Source of the DNA: DAOTWC01 sp048499435
GTDB taxonomy: Bacteria > Chloroflexota > Anaerolineae > Aggregatilineales > Phototrophicaceae
NCBI GenBank assembly: GCA_048499435.1
Contig: JASNZW010000002.1
Location: 372,001-436,000 of the forward strand
Direction of reading: 5' to 3'
DNA: 64,000 bases
In this document: one piece after another, positions 16,696-24,738 of the stretch
Position numbering within the stretch: the first letter of the stretch is position 1
Layout of the letters: each line of letters begins with the position of its first letter
Made by a program: the position numbers and the translations under genes
The notes under the pieces: generated by a model
The model's input: the letters and a program-made list of their open reading frames with translations, nothing else
Database searches by the model: none
Told to the model about the DNA's origin: nothing

Positions 16696-16791
16696 GTCCT
16701 TTGCTGTTTCGCCGCCATCGCACGCCACCAGTTTAACATGTATTGGGCCGCTGATCGTTAACGGGCGGCCCGGCATGCGCGCCGAACGGCG

Positions 16792-17556
16792 TCAGGGCTG
16801 GCGGATGCGCTGGATGAAGGCCGCGCTTTGCAGCCGGCGCTCCAGCAGAAAAGTGATGTAGCCCAGCAGCACGCGCTCGACCTCATCGTGCAGCGCGCGG
16901 CTGACGCGCAGGCTGCTGACCTGTTCGTAGGGGCTGCGCTGCATGTGCCGCAGCACCTTGAGGGCCAGCAGCGAGACCGGCACGACCGACGCGCTGCGGA
17001 CGGCGTGCTGCGGGCGCACAGCCCCGCCCTCGACAAAGCTGAAGTACTGGTCCTCAGGCTGGATCGTCTCGCGGCTGACGACACAGTGATTGAGTTCCGG
17101 GCGGAAGCCAACCAGGTCAAGCAGGCGCATTTCGTAGTAGCGCACCGCCAGACGCGGGTCAGGGTCGGCGCAGAGGCGGGCGAACGTGGTGTCCAGCAGC
17201 GTGAACAGCGCGCCGTAGTCCTCGTCGCCCTCGGCGGTGAAGCGGTCCAGCAGCTCGGCGGCGTAGCTGGCGTAGGCCCCGCGCTGCAGGTCCTCGCGCA
17301 GCGCCAGGTACGGGGCGACCATCTGCGCCTGGGCGGCGATGCCCAGCTCGCGCCCCTGGTGGATGAGCAGGTCAGCGCGCGTGAACAGCTCGACATGGCC
17401 GGTGCGCGTGGAGGTGGGTTTGCGCGCGCCCGGCGCGATAACATCGCGCTTGCCGTGCCGGGGCGTGAGAATCGTCAGCAGGCGGTCGGCTTCGCCAAAG
17501 TCGCGCCGCTTGAGAATGAGCGCCTCGGTGCGAAATGCGCGGTCAGGGCGGGGCAT
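16792..17556 (-). CDS. recO: DNA repair protein RecO
   Basis: A 254-residue recombination mediator that loads RecA onto SSB-coated gaps with RecR. The N-terminal OB fold begins FRTEALILKRRDFGEADRLL and contains the characteristic PGARKPTSTRTGHVELFTRA. The helical C-terminal part contains HCVVS where many RecO proteins have a four-Cys zinc motif, so zinc binding appears lost here, as in a number of homologues. It lies 52 bases after cdd, in the common hlyC/corC-cdd-recO gene order (era, often present there, is absent). Confidence 0.92.
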   Translation of the reverse strand: MPRPDRAFRTEALILKRRDFGEADRLLTILTPRHGKRDVIAPGARKPTSTRTGHVELFTRADLLIHQGRELGIAAQAQMVAPYLALREDLQRGAYASYAAELLDRFTAEGDEDYGALFTLLDTTFARLCADPDPRLAVRYYEMRLLDLVGFRPELNHCVVSRETIQPEDQYFSFVEGGAVRPQHAVRSASVVPVSLLALKVLRHMQRSPYEQVSSLRVSRALHDEVERVLLGYITFLLERRLQSAAFIQRIRQP

Positions 17557-17608
17557 CGCGGAGTCGCCAGCCGGCGGCCGCAGGGGCCGTCAGTCCAGGC
17601 AGGGATAA

Positions 17609-18037
17609 TCAGCCACCGGCGCGGGGCAGGTCTGCCGGGCCGAAGCCGAGCGCCAGCAGGTCCGCCAGGGTGGCGGCGTGCAGCAGCCGCCCCGTGAAAT
17701 CGGCGATATACACCCGCAGGCCCGGCGCGAACTCGTAGAGCATCTGGCGACAGGTGCCGCAGGGCGAGCCGCCGTTGCGCGTGGCGACGGCGATAGCCGT
17801 GAACTGGCGCTGGCCTTCGCTGACGGCCTTGACCAGCGCGGTGCGCTCGGCGCAGATGGTGGCGGGGTAGGCGGCGTTTTCAACGTTGCAGCCGGTGTAC
17901 ACCTGGCCGCCAGCGGCCAGCAGCGCCGCCCCCACCGGGTAATCTGAGTACGGGACGTAAGCGTGCTGCGCCGCGGCGATGGCCGCCGTCACCAGCGCTT
18001 CAGGTTGAACAGTGGGCGTCTGTGGGTGGTTTGTCAT
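17609..18037 (-). CDS. cdd: Cytidine deaminase
   Basis: 142 residues; deaminates cytidine and deoxycytidine to the uridine forms in pyrimidine salvage. The zinc and catalytic residues are present: C62-A-E64 (TICAERTA) and PCGTCRQ at residues 92-98. NVENAAYP near 51-58 binds the ribose. The length is typical of the small tetrameric class. The start overlaps the stop of the CorC-family gene by 4 bases. Confidence 0.96.
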   Translation of the reverse strand: MTNHPQTPTVQPEALVTAAIAAAQHAYVPYSDYPVGAALLAAGGQVYTGCNVENAAYPATICAERTALVKAVSEGQRQFTAIAVATRNGGSPCGTCRQMLYEFAPGLRVYIADFTGRLLHAATLADLLALGFGPADLPRAGG

Positions 18038-19407
18038 CCGGCTTTGTCCAGGGGGCGCGGGTTAGGTTCCGCTGGGCCGCTGGCGGGCGGCGCGGCCTCG
18101 TCGGCGGCGGCGGGGCGCTGCCGTTCGACATGCACCTTGCGGATGCGGCGGCCATCCACCGATTCAACGCGCAAGGTCAGCTGATTTTCCTCGTCGCTGA
18201 CGATTTCGCCGACGGCGGGCACGCGGCCTATCCGGCTGTAGATAAAGCCGCCCAGCGTGCTGCTGTCCTCGGTGGGCAGGTCCACGTCCAGCAGCTCGTT
18301 CACGTCGTCCAGGTTCATGCCGGCGTCAATTATGTAGGCGTCTGGCCCGTCGGCAACGTAGTCGGCTTCCTCGTTGAGGTCGTACTCGTCCTGGATGTCG
18401 CCGACGATTTCCTCGATCAGGTTCTCAATGGTGAGCAGCCCGGCGGTCCCGCCATACTCATCCACCACGATCGCCATGTGAATCTTGCCGGTTTGCAGCT
18501 CTTTGAGCAGCAGGCCAGCCAGCTTGGTTTCTGGCACGAAGTAGGCCGGGCGCATCAGCTCACGGATGGACTGGGGCCGCGGCGCGCCGTTTTCGCCGTT
18601 CTGGTGGAACACCATCAGCAGGTCTTTGGCGTACAGCAGGCCCTCGATGTTGTCTATCGTGTCGCGGTAGATGGGGATGCGCGAGTGGCCGCTTTCGATA
18701 AAGCTGCGCAGCGCGGCGTCAAACGACGTGCTGATCTCCAGCGCCACCACGTCGGGCCGCGGGACCATCACCTCGTAGGCCATTGTCTCGCCGAATTGCA
18801 GCACCGAGAGGATCATTTCCTTTTCTTCGGTTTCGATCGCGCCTTCCTTCTGGCCGGCGTCAACCAGCGTCATGATCTCTTCCTCGGTGACGGAGGCGGC
18901 CAGCGAATCGCCGCCGAACAGGCGCGACAGCGCCTGGCTGAGGCGGGTGGTAAAGGCGACGACCGGCCCCAGCACGAACAGCAGCGGGCGCATGACGGCC
19001 AGGCCCCAGCCGGCTAACTGTTCGGCGTGCGCGCTGGCCAGCGTCGCCGGGATCAGGTCGCCGACGAGCAGCGTGACCAGCGCCGTCAGCGTGACGACGA
19101 CGGTGTAAATCAGGGCCGGCGCGGCCTGCGGGTAGGTCTGCGTCAGCGGCACCGCCAGGCCGATGACGGCGGCGGCGGCGATGCCAAAGTGCAGCAGCAG
19201 CAGCGCGAACTGGTAGGTAATCGTCAGGCGCGTGAAGCGCTCCACCAGGGCCAGGATGCGCTGGGCGCGGGCGCTGCCTTCGTCGGCCTGCTCGCGCAGC
19301 GCGGCGGGGCGCACGTTGACCAGGGCGGTGTAGCCCAGGCTGACCGCGCCATGCGCCAGAATCAGCAGCAGCAGCGTTATTACGCTGGATAAATAGCCGT
19401 CGTCCAA
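18034..19407 (-). CDS. CNNM/CorC (HlyC)-family CBS membrane protein
   Basis: About 457 residues. An N-terminal CNNM/DUF21 domain with about four membrane helices, then a CBS pair (from about residue 205 to 325; VMVPRPDVVALE, VVDEYGGTAGLLT), then a C-terminal CorC_HlyC domain (GGFIYSRIGRVPAVGE). The family is linked to Mg/Co transport or efflux. I place the start at the TTG (19407), which has AAAGGA at 8-9 bases and begins just before the first membrane helix. An ATG at 19485 would add 26 residues with no membrane character. First gene of the corC-cdd-recO operon. Confidence 0.9.
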   Translation of the reverse strand: MDDGYLSSVITLLLLILAHGAVSLGYTALVNVRPAALREQADEGSARAQRILALVERFTRLTITYQFALLLLHFGIAAAAVIGLAVPLTQTYPQAAPALIYTVVVTLTALVTLLVGDLIPATLASAHAEQLAGWGLAVMRPLLFVLGPVVAFTTRLSQALSRLFGGDSLAASVTEEEIMTLVDAGQKEGAIETEEKEMILSVLQFGETMAYEVMVPRPDVVALEISTSFDAALRSFIESGHSRIPIYRDTIDNIEGLLYAKDLLMVFHQNGENGAPRPQSIRELMRPAYFVPETKLAGLLLKELQTGKIHMAIVVDEYGGTAGLLTIENLIEEIVGDIQDEYDLNEEADYVADGPDAYIIDAGMNLDDVNELLDVDLPTEDSSTLGGFIYSRIGRVPAVGEIVSDEENQLTLRVESVDGRRIRKVHVERQRPAAADEAAPPASGPAEPNPRPLDKAG

Positions 19408-19586
19408 AGTATCAGGTCCTTTATCTAGGGCGTCCGGTCTGTGCGCGAACGGCAAAACACCGGCCAGGCGCGTGTATGCCTCCAAACCGGCATGGAAAAC
19501 GGGGGCTATGCCGCTGTTGGCTCCGTAATGGAGGGTGGTCCGGGTCGTCTAACACGGTATCTTACAGTTTAACTGCGATTGTGAGC
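19408..19586 (-). other. Long 5' leader of the CorC-family gene
   Basis: About 170 bases separate the predicted transcription start (near 19580) from the TTG start. The leader contains short complementary arms (for example ATGCC and GGCAT around 19470-19490). I could not match it to the M-box, yybP-ykoY or any other known riboswitch by eye. A regulatory leader is possible because the gene family handles divalent metals. Confidence 0.3.
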
Positions 19587-19616
19587 AGTCTACCATAATT
19601 TATGAGGCGCTTGCAA
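19587..19616 (-). promoter_or_regulatory. Promoter of the corC-cdd-recO operon
   Basis: On the minus strand TTGCAA and TAGACT are spaced by 18 bases in an AT-rich stretch that stands out from the GC-rich surroundings. The same TAGACT -10 form is used in the promoter at 20555-20584. Confidence 0.5.
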
Positions 19617-19651
19617 GATGTGCGTGTCGGTTTCTGCCGGCGGCGCGCGCC

Positions 19652-20449
19652 TCAGACATCGAGCAGCAGGCGCACGTCAAGCTGCCAGGCCAGGTACAGG
19701 CCGTAGAGAAATTCCTTCAGCTCGGCGATAGTGCTGTCGTCCGTCGGCTGCGGGCTGAGCTGAAACGGAATCTGCTCGCGCTGCGGCAGCGGCAGCGTGC
19801 CCAGCGCCATGATATCCTGCGCCTCTAGCTGGCGTGCCACCGCGCCGAAAAACAGCAGCAGGACGCCGGCGTGGTTAGGCTGGATGTGCCCTACCAGGAA
19901 CACCATCTCGAACACCTGGTTGCTGGTGATCGTCAGCTCGCCCAGCACGCGGTAGCTGGTGCGCTGGTCAGCGAAGATCGCGCTGTCGGCCTCGCGCAGC
20001 GGCAGCGCGGTGCTGCCGTCGTAATTGAAATCCTGGATGCCCTGGCGCAGCAGCATCCACAGCAGCGTCTCATCCACGTTGGGCAGTTGGCTGAGCAGCC
20101 ACGCCTCGCCCGCGCCCGACAGCGGGTATTTCACCTGCCCCATGCAGCCGAAGGGCGCGCCAGCGCGGTTGGCCGGGCAGCCGACGCAGTACGGCTCCAG
20201 CGGGCGCAGATCGGCGGCGAAATCGAGCAGGTGCTGGACGACGATCACCTGTGTTTCCTCGCTGCCATCGGCGGCGGCGCGCGTGAACTCGAAGCCCATC
20301 TCCGTTGGCGGGCGGGCGTCGCCGCTGCGGCGGAACAGCTCGATCACGGCGTGCGCGCGTTCCTGCGCCTTCAGCCGTTCAAGAATGCCGTCGGTTCCCA
20401 GCGTCTGCTTGGGGACGCAGGGGTAATCAATCACGTAGTCAATCGCCAT
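19652..20449 (-). CDS. Uncharacterised protein with CxGCPAN / FGCMG motifs
   Basis: 265 residues, soluble. A conserved-looking Cys group in the middle, YCVGCPANRAGAPFGCMGQV (about residues 86-105), could hold a metal or an iron-sulphur cluster; another Cys is at residue 11. The C-terminal half is mixed alpha/beta without a known motif. It has its own extended -10 promoter and an AAGG site 6 bases before the ATG. Family not recognised; no function assigned. Confidence 0.7.
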   Translation of the reverse strand: MAIDYVIDYPCVPKQTLGTDGILERLKAQERAHAVIELFRRSGDARPPTEMGFEFTRAAADGSEETQVIVVQHLLDFAADLRPLEPYCVGCPANRAGAPFGCMGQVKYPLSGAGEAWLLSQLPNVDETLLWMLLRQGIQDFNYDGSTALPLREADSAIFADQRTSYRVLGELTITSNQVFEMVFLVGHIQPNHAGVLLLFFGAVARQLEAQDIMALGTLPLPQREQIPFQLSPQPTDDSTIAELKEFLYGLYLAWQLDVRLLLDV

Positions 20450-20482
20450 GCGCGCCTTATCCCGGTCACGATCAGGGCCAGG

Positions 20483-20491
20483 ATTATAACA
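20483..20491 (-). promoter_or_regulatory. Extended -10 promoter (TGTTATAAT) of the Cys-motif gene
   Basis: Minus-strand TG-T-TATAAT, identical to the element at 2169-2177, with no clear -35 box. It lies 34 bases upstream of the ATG. The 212-bp gap 20450-20661 holds this promoter and the divergent ROK promoter with its palindrome. Confidence 0.6.
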
Positions 20492-20554
20492 CAGGCGCGC
20501 CGGGGGCGGTCGAGATTGGCGGCGCGGCGGCTTTGCCCGCGCCCGGCGAAATAG

Positions 20555-20584
20555 TTGACAGCGGGAAATATTCTGTTGTAGACT
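20555..20584 (+). promoter_or_regulatory. Promoter of the amino-sugar locus
   Basis: A perfect TTGACA (20555-20560) and TAGACT (20579-20584) with an 18-base spacer. The palindrome at 20588-20613 begins 4 bases after the -10 box and covers the expected transcription start. This is the arrangement of a repressed promoter. Confidence 0.7.
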
Positions 20585-20587
20585 TTG

Positions 20588-20613
20588 GTTTAACGTTCAG
20601 TTGAACGTTAAAC
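20588..20613. promoter_or_regulatory. 26-bp perfect palindrome, probable repressor operator
   Basis: Two 12-base arms, GTTTAACGTTCA and TGAACGTTAAAC, flank a GT centre. Each arm itself contains AACGTT, a LacI-type core with central CG. The site may therefore be one large palindrome or two adjacent LacI half-type operators 12 bp apart. The natural candidate for binding it is the LacI-family regulator encoded 1.9 kb downstream in the same cluster. Confidence 0.75.
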
Positions 20614-20661
20614 TAAAGCCAGTTTTGTTGATTATTAGCTTGTTGCTGCTCCGGGGGTCTT

Positions 20662-21573
20662 GTGTCGGTACTGGCTGTAGATATTGGCGGCACCAAAGTC
20701 GCTGTAGCGGCGGTCGCCCGTGACGGGCGCATCCTGCGTAAAACGCACCAGCCAACCGATCTTCGCGGTTACGCCGAAGTCGTGAATCAGATTGTGACGA
20801 TGAGCCGCGCCGTGCTCGACGGCGAGGCGATCTTCGCGGTCGGGCTGAGCGCCCCGGCGGTGATTGACCGCGCAACCGAGCGCATCCTCTGGGCGCCGAA
20901 CCTGCCGGGCTGGGAAGATATCGACCTGAAGGGGCTGGTGAGCGCGCGCTTTGGCGTGCCCGCGAGCATCGAATACGATGGGCACGCCGCCGCCCTGGGC
21001 GAGTGGTGGGGCGGCGCGGGGCGCGGCTGCCAGTCGCTGGCCTCAATTGTTATCGGCACGGGGATCGGCGCGGGCTTCATCGAAGAGGGCCGGCTGTGGC
21101 GCGGCTATAACCGGCTGGCCGGCGCGGTGGGCTGGTTTCCAATTCACACCGAGGACGGCATTGTTTCCTGGGAACAGGCGGCGTCCGGGGCGGGCATCGT
21201 GCGCGCGGCGCGCCGGCGCATCGAACGCGGCGCGCCGACCTGTTTGCAGCCCGACGGCCTGACCGCCAAGCAGGTTTTCGCCGCCGCCCGGCAGCAGGAC
21301 GCGCTCGCCTGCCAGGTCATGGAGGAAACGGCGCGCTATATCGGGCTGGGGGTCGCGTCCGTTATCAGTTTCGCCAACCCGCAGGTGGTCGTGCTCGGCG
21401 GCAGCATTGGCCGCCACTCTGATCTGATTCTTCCCAGCGTCCGCCAGATCGCCGCTGAGTGGGCGCAGCCTTACGCCGCGCGCGATGTCCTGATCGTCCC
21501 CTCAACGCTCGGCGAGGAGGCCGGGCTGCTGGGCGCTGCTTATTCGGCCTTTGAGCAGTTTGAGCGCCAATGA
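20662..21573 (+). CDS. ROK-family sugar kinase-like protein
   Basis: 303 residues, no N-terminal HTH, so a kinase rather than a NagC-type repressor. The ATP-binding start LAVDIGGTKVAVA and the later IVIGTGIGAGFIEEG are canonical. The catalytic Asp is kept in EYDGHAAALGEWW. The usual GH...CxCGxxGCxE zinc motif of ROK kinases is absent; the equivalent stretch reads AGAVGWFPIHTEDG. It starts with GTG behind CCGGGGG. Likely role: phosphorylating the imported amino sugar (inference from context). First gene under the palindromic operator. Confidence 0.82.
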   Translation: MSVLAVDIGGTKVAVAAVARDGRILRKTHQPTDLRGYAEVVNQIVTMSRAVLDGEAIFAVGLSAPAVIDRATERILWAPNLPGWEDIDLKGLVSARFGVPASIEYDGHAAALGEWWGGAGRGCQSLASIVIGTGIGAGFIEEGRLWRGYNRLAGAVGWFPIHTEDGIVSWEQAASGAGIVRAARRRIERGAPTCLQPDGLTAKQVFAAARQQDALACQVMEETARYIGLGVASVISFANPQVVVLGGSIGRHSDLILPSVRQIAAEWAQPYAARDVLIVPSTLGEEAGLLGAAYSAFEQFERQ

Positions 21574-21720
21574 GCTGCCGGGGGTGGATGCGGATGGATT
21601 GGATGAGCGCTTCCCGGCCCTTTGCCTCTGGACCTGTTTTCCTGGCGGCTGGCCGCGCGGCTGCGCCGCGCCCGCCGTGTTTGCAACCTCAACCGGAACC
21701 CCATAAGGAGTGTTCGCACC

Positions 21721-22476
21721 ATGTCTGCCAATGAGTACTTTGAAAAAGCGTTCCCCATCCTCCAGCAGATTCAGACGACGCAGCTTGACGCGATCGAGCG
21801 GGCGGGCAAAGCCTGCGCCAGCTCGATCAGCGTTGGGCGGGCGGCGCACCTGTTCGGGTCAGGGCATTCCGTGATCCCGGTGCTGGATATGTTCCCGCGC
21901 TATGGGTCGTATGTCGGTTTTCACCCGATCATGGACCCGCGCACGATGTGGTTCAACATTACGGGGCCGGGCGGCGCGCGCGAGCTGCTGTGGATTGAGC
22001 GGACGGAAGGGTACGCCGAGCAGGTGCTGCTGTCGCATCATTTAGACCCGCGCGACACGCTGATCGTCTATTCGCACGGCGGCATGAACGCGGCGCCCGT
22101 CGAAGTGGCGCTGGCCGGCAAAAAAGCCGGGCTGACGGTCGTGGGTGTGACCTCAATCGCGAACCGCCAGCGCAACCAGCCGACCCATTCGTCCGGCAAG
22201 GCGCTGGCCGACGTCGCCGACATCGTCATTGACAACTGCTGCCCGCTGGAGGACGCGCTGGTAGACGTGCCCGGCCGCCCGGAAAAAGTCTCGGCGAGTT
22301 CGACGCTCGCGGTTATCGCCATCACGATGGCGCTGCTGGCCGCGACGACCGACGAGCTGGTGCGGATGGGCAAGACGCCTGAGCGCATTTTCGTCTCGCC
22401 GACAGTCGCCGGCGTGGAAAAAGAGAACAACCTGCAGGTTTTCCGCGATTACGCGGCGTTCGAGAAGAGCCTCTAG
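21721..22476 (+). CDS. SIS-domain sugar-phosphate protein (UPF0309/SIS_2 type)
   Basis: 251 residues with a single SIS fold. The phosphosugar-binding loop FGSGHSVIPVLDMFPRYG lies near residues 45-62, followed by GFHPIMDP and later VYSHGGMNAAPVEVALAGKK. The length and motifs fit the SIS_2 type (UPF0309) rather than the longer MurQ etherase. In this setting it could isomerise or cleave a phosphorylated amino sugar. The ATG has AAGGAG at 10 bases. The upstream open frame to 21622 is judged untranslated. Confidence 0.85.
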   Translation: MSANEYFEKAFPILQQIQTTQLDAIERAGKACASSISVGRAAHLFGSGHSVIPVLDMFPRYGSYVGFHPIMDPRTMWFNITGPGGARELLWIERTEGYAEQVLLSHHLDPRDTLIVYSHGGMNAAPVEVALAGKKAGLTVVGVTSIANRQRNQPTHSSGKALADVADIVIDNCCPLEDALVDVPGRPEKVSASSTLAVIAITMALLAATTDELVRMGKTPERIFVSPTVAGVEKENNLQVFRDYAAFEKSL

Positions 22477-22513
22477 CCGCCGTTCAGCGCGCGCAGTGGA
22501 CTGGAAGCAGATA

Positions 22514-23527
22514 ATGCGACGACAAAGCCCGACAATGCGTGATGTGGCCGAGCAGGCGGGGGTCAGCGTGCAGACGGTGTCGTACATCGTGAACGGCACC
22601 GGAAACATCTCTGACGAAACGCGCCATCGGGTGCTGCGCTCAATCGAAGAGCTGAATTACCGGCGTAACCCGATTGCGCGCAGCATGCGCACGCAGCAGA
22701 CGCGGATGATCGCGCTTATCATCCTGGACATTTCCAACCCGGTCCTCTCGACAATCGCGAGCACCATCGAAGCGACGGCCTACGCGCAGGATTATCACGT
22801 TCTGCTTTACAACACGGCGCACAGCGCGGCGCGCGAACAGGCCTACCTGCGGGAAATCGGCAGCCGCCGCGCCGACGGCGTGATCATCGTCAACACGATC
22901 AACCGCGACAACATGGTGCTGCTGGCCGCCGACGGCGTGCCGACGGTGTTGATCGACAGCTCGACCCTGCCGTCGCCGGTGCCGGTCGTCAGCGTGGACA
23001 ACAGCGCCGGGGCTTACGGCGCGACGCAGCATCTGATCGCGCTGGGGCATCGGCGCATCGCCCACATCGCCGGGTCATACGACCTGGGGGTCGCCCGCGA
23101 GCGCCAGCTGGCCTACAGCCAGGCGGTCAGCGACAGCGGCCTGCCCTACCAGCGCGTCGTTTACGCCCACAGCATCCAGTGGGGTTACGAGAGCGGCTAC
23201 ATAGCGATGCGCGAGCTGCTCGCCGATGAAGAACGCCCAACGGCGATTTTCGCGGCGAGCGACGCGCTGGCGATCGGGGCTTATCGGGCGCTGGCTGAAG
23301 CTGGCCTGCGCGTCCCGGATGACATGTCGGTCGTGGGTTTCGACAACATCGAAGTCTCGGCGTTCACCTCGCCGCCGCTGACGACCGTCCACCAACCGCT
23401 TTCTGAGATCGGGCAGCAGGCGTTTACGCTTTTGCTCAGCATGCTTGACGGCCGGCAGAGCGCACCAGCGAATGTGCTGCTGCCTGCCGGGCTGGTCCAG
23501 CGCGAATCGACCAGGGAGGCGCGATGA
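22514..23527 (+). CDS. LacI-family transcriptional regulator
   Basis: 337 residues. The HTH begins TMRDVAEQAGVSVQTVSYIV and is followed by the hinge helix NPIARSMRTQQT. The rest is a periplasmic-binding-protein-like sensor domain (about residues 60-330; ILDISNPVLSTIASTIEATA, FDNIEVSAFTSPPLTTV). It likely binds a cluster-related sugar or sugar phosphate and controls the palindrome at 20588-20613. ATG at 22514 follows GGAAG; a GTG at 22496 would add 6 residues. The stop overlaps the NamZ start. Confidence 0.92.
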   Translation: MRRQSPTMRDVAEQAGVSVQTVSYIVNGTGNISDETRHRVLRSIEELNYRRNPIARSMRTQQTRMIALIILDISNPVLSTIASTIEATAYAQDYHVLLYNTAHSAAREQAYLREIGSRRADGVIIVNTINRDNMVLLAADGVPTVLIDSSTLPSPVPVVSVDNSAGAYGATQHLIALGHRRIAHIAGSYDLGVARERQLAYSQAVSDSGLPYQRVVYAHSIQWGYESGYIAMRELLADEERPTAIFAASDALAIGAYRALAEAGLRVPDDMSVVGFDNIEVSAFTSPPLTTVHQPLSEIGQQAFTLLLSMLDGRQSAPANVLLPAGLVQRESTREAR

Positions 23528-24690
23528 GCGTTCGAGTGGGGATTGACGTGCTGCTTGATCAGCAGCCCGACCTCGTGGCCGGGCGGCGGCTGGGGCTGAT
23601 CGCCAGCCCCAGCAGCGTTGATCACGCGCTGAACAGCAGCATCGACCGGCTGCGCCAGCACCCAGGGAGCGCGCTGGTGGCGCTGTTCGGCCCTGAACAC
23701 GGGATTCGCGGCAGCGCCCAGGCGGGCGAGCACGTCGTCACCGCCGTTGACCCGCTGACCGGGCTGCCCGCCTACAGCCTGTATGGCAGCACCAAGCAGC
23801 CGACCGCCGAGATGCTGGCGGGGGTTGACGCGCTGGTTTACGACCTGCAGGACGGCGGCGTTCGCTTTTACACCTATCTCTCGACGCTGGTCTACGCGCT
23901 GAAGGCGGGCGCTGAGCACGGCATCCCGGTGATCGTCCTCGACCGCCCCAACCCGATCAGCGGCCGCGCGCCCGAAGGCCCGCTGCTTCAGCCGACGTAC
24001 AGCTCGTTCGTCGGGCTGGCCCCTGTGCCCATCCGCCACGCCATGACGGCGGGCGAGCTGGCGCTGCTGTGCAACGCAGCGCTGGCGATCGGCGCGGCGG
24101 TCACGGTCGTGAAGCTGGCCGGCTGGCGGCGCGCGCTGTGGTTCGATGAAACCGGGCTGCCGTTCGTCCAGCCGTCGCCCAACCTGCCGACGCTGGATTC
24201 GCTGACCGCCTATCCGGGGACCTGCCTGGTTGAGGGAACGACGCTTTCGGAAGGGCGCGGGACGACGCGGCCGTTTGAGGTCATTGGCGCGCCCTGGCTG
24301 GATGGCGAGCGGCTGGCGCGCGACCTGAACGCGCGCGACCTGCCCGGCGTCCGGTTCCGCCCGACCTATTTTGTGCCAACGTTCAGCAAATACCAGGGAG
24401 AGCTGTGCTCTGGCGTTCAGCTTCACGTGCTGGAGCGCGCTCGCTTTCGTGCTGTCGAGACAGCACTCCACCTTTTGGCGCAGGTCAAGGCGAGCTGTCC
24501 CGAACAGTTCGCGTGGCGCGCGCCCTGGTCAGACGGGGGACGCCGTCCCATCGACTTACTCACCGGCGGCAGCCAGGTTCGGGAACACCTGGATGCCGGC
24601 AGCCCTGTGTCTGAGCTGATCGAGTCGTTCCAGGCAGACCTGCGCGCGTATGAGCAGGCGCGCGCGCCGTATCTGCTGTACGACGATTAG
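23524..24690 (+). CDS. namZ: Exo-beta-N-acetylmuramidase NamZ (DUF1343)
   Basis: 388 residues. Family motifs run through the whole protein: LFGPEHGIRGSAQAGEHV, YDLQDGGVRFYTYLSTL, VLDRPNPISG, EGTTLSEGRGTTRPFEVIGA and PTFSKYQGELC. NamZ cleaves MurNAc from the non-reducing ends of peptidoglycan fragments. Characterised family members are often secreted, but no signal peptide is visible here, so this copy may act inside on imported disaccharides or leave by another route. Coupled (ATGA) to the LacI gene. Family call strong, exact substrate inferred. Confidence 0.9.
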   Translation: MSVRVGIDVLLDQQPDLVAGRRLGLIASPSSVDHALNSSIDRLRQHPGSALVALFGPEHGIRGSAQAGEHVVTAVDPLTGLPAYSLYGSTKQPTAEMLAGVDALVYDLQDGGVRFYTYLSTLVYALKAGAEHGIPVIVLDRPNPISGRAPEGPLLQPTYSSFVGLAPVPIRHAMTAGELALLCNAALAIGAAVTVVKLAGWRRALWFDETGLPFVQPSPNLPTLDSLTAYPGTCLVEGTTLSEGRGTTRPFEVIGAPWLDGERLARDLNARDLPGVRFRPTYFVPTFSKYQGELCSGVQLHVLERARFRAVETALHLLAQVKASCPEQFAWRAPWSDGGRRPIDLLTGGSQVREHLDAGSPVSELIESFQADLRAYEQARAPYLLYDD

Positions 24691-24738
24691 CCGGCCACCC
24701 GCCACGAAACAGCCACTTATGCGTTAAGGGAGCGATTC

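Noticed and set aside
19408..19586. Mg (M-box) or Mn (yybP-ykoY) riboswitch
   Set aside because: The position is right for a CorC-type gene, but none of the conserved core sequences could be located by eye. Kept only as an unassigned leader.
20662..21573. ROK protein as a NagC-type transcriptional repressor
   Set aside because: No N-terminal helix-turn-helix; the protein begins directly with the ATP-binding DIGGTK motif.
21721..22476. MurNAc-6-phosphate etherase MurQ
   Set aside because: The protein is about 50 residues shorter than MurQ and has UPF0309/SIS_2 motifs. An etherase role remains only a contextual possibility.
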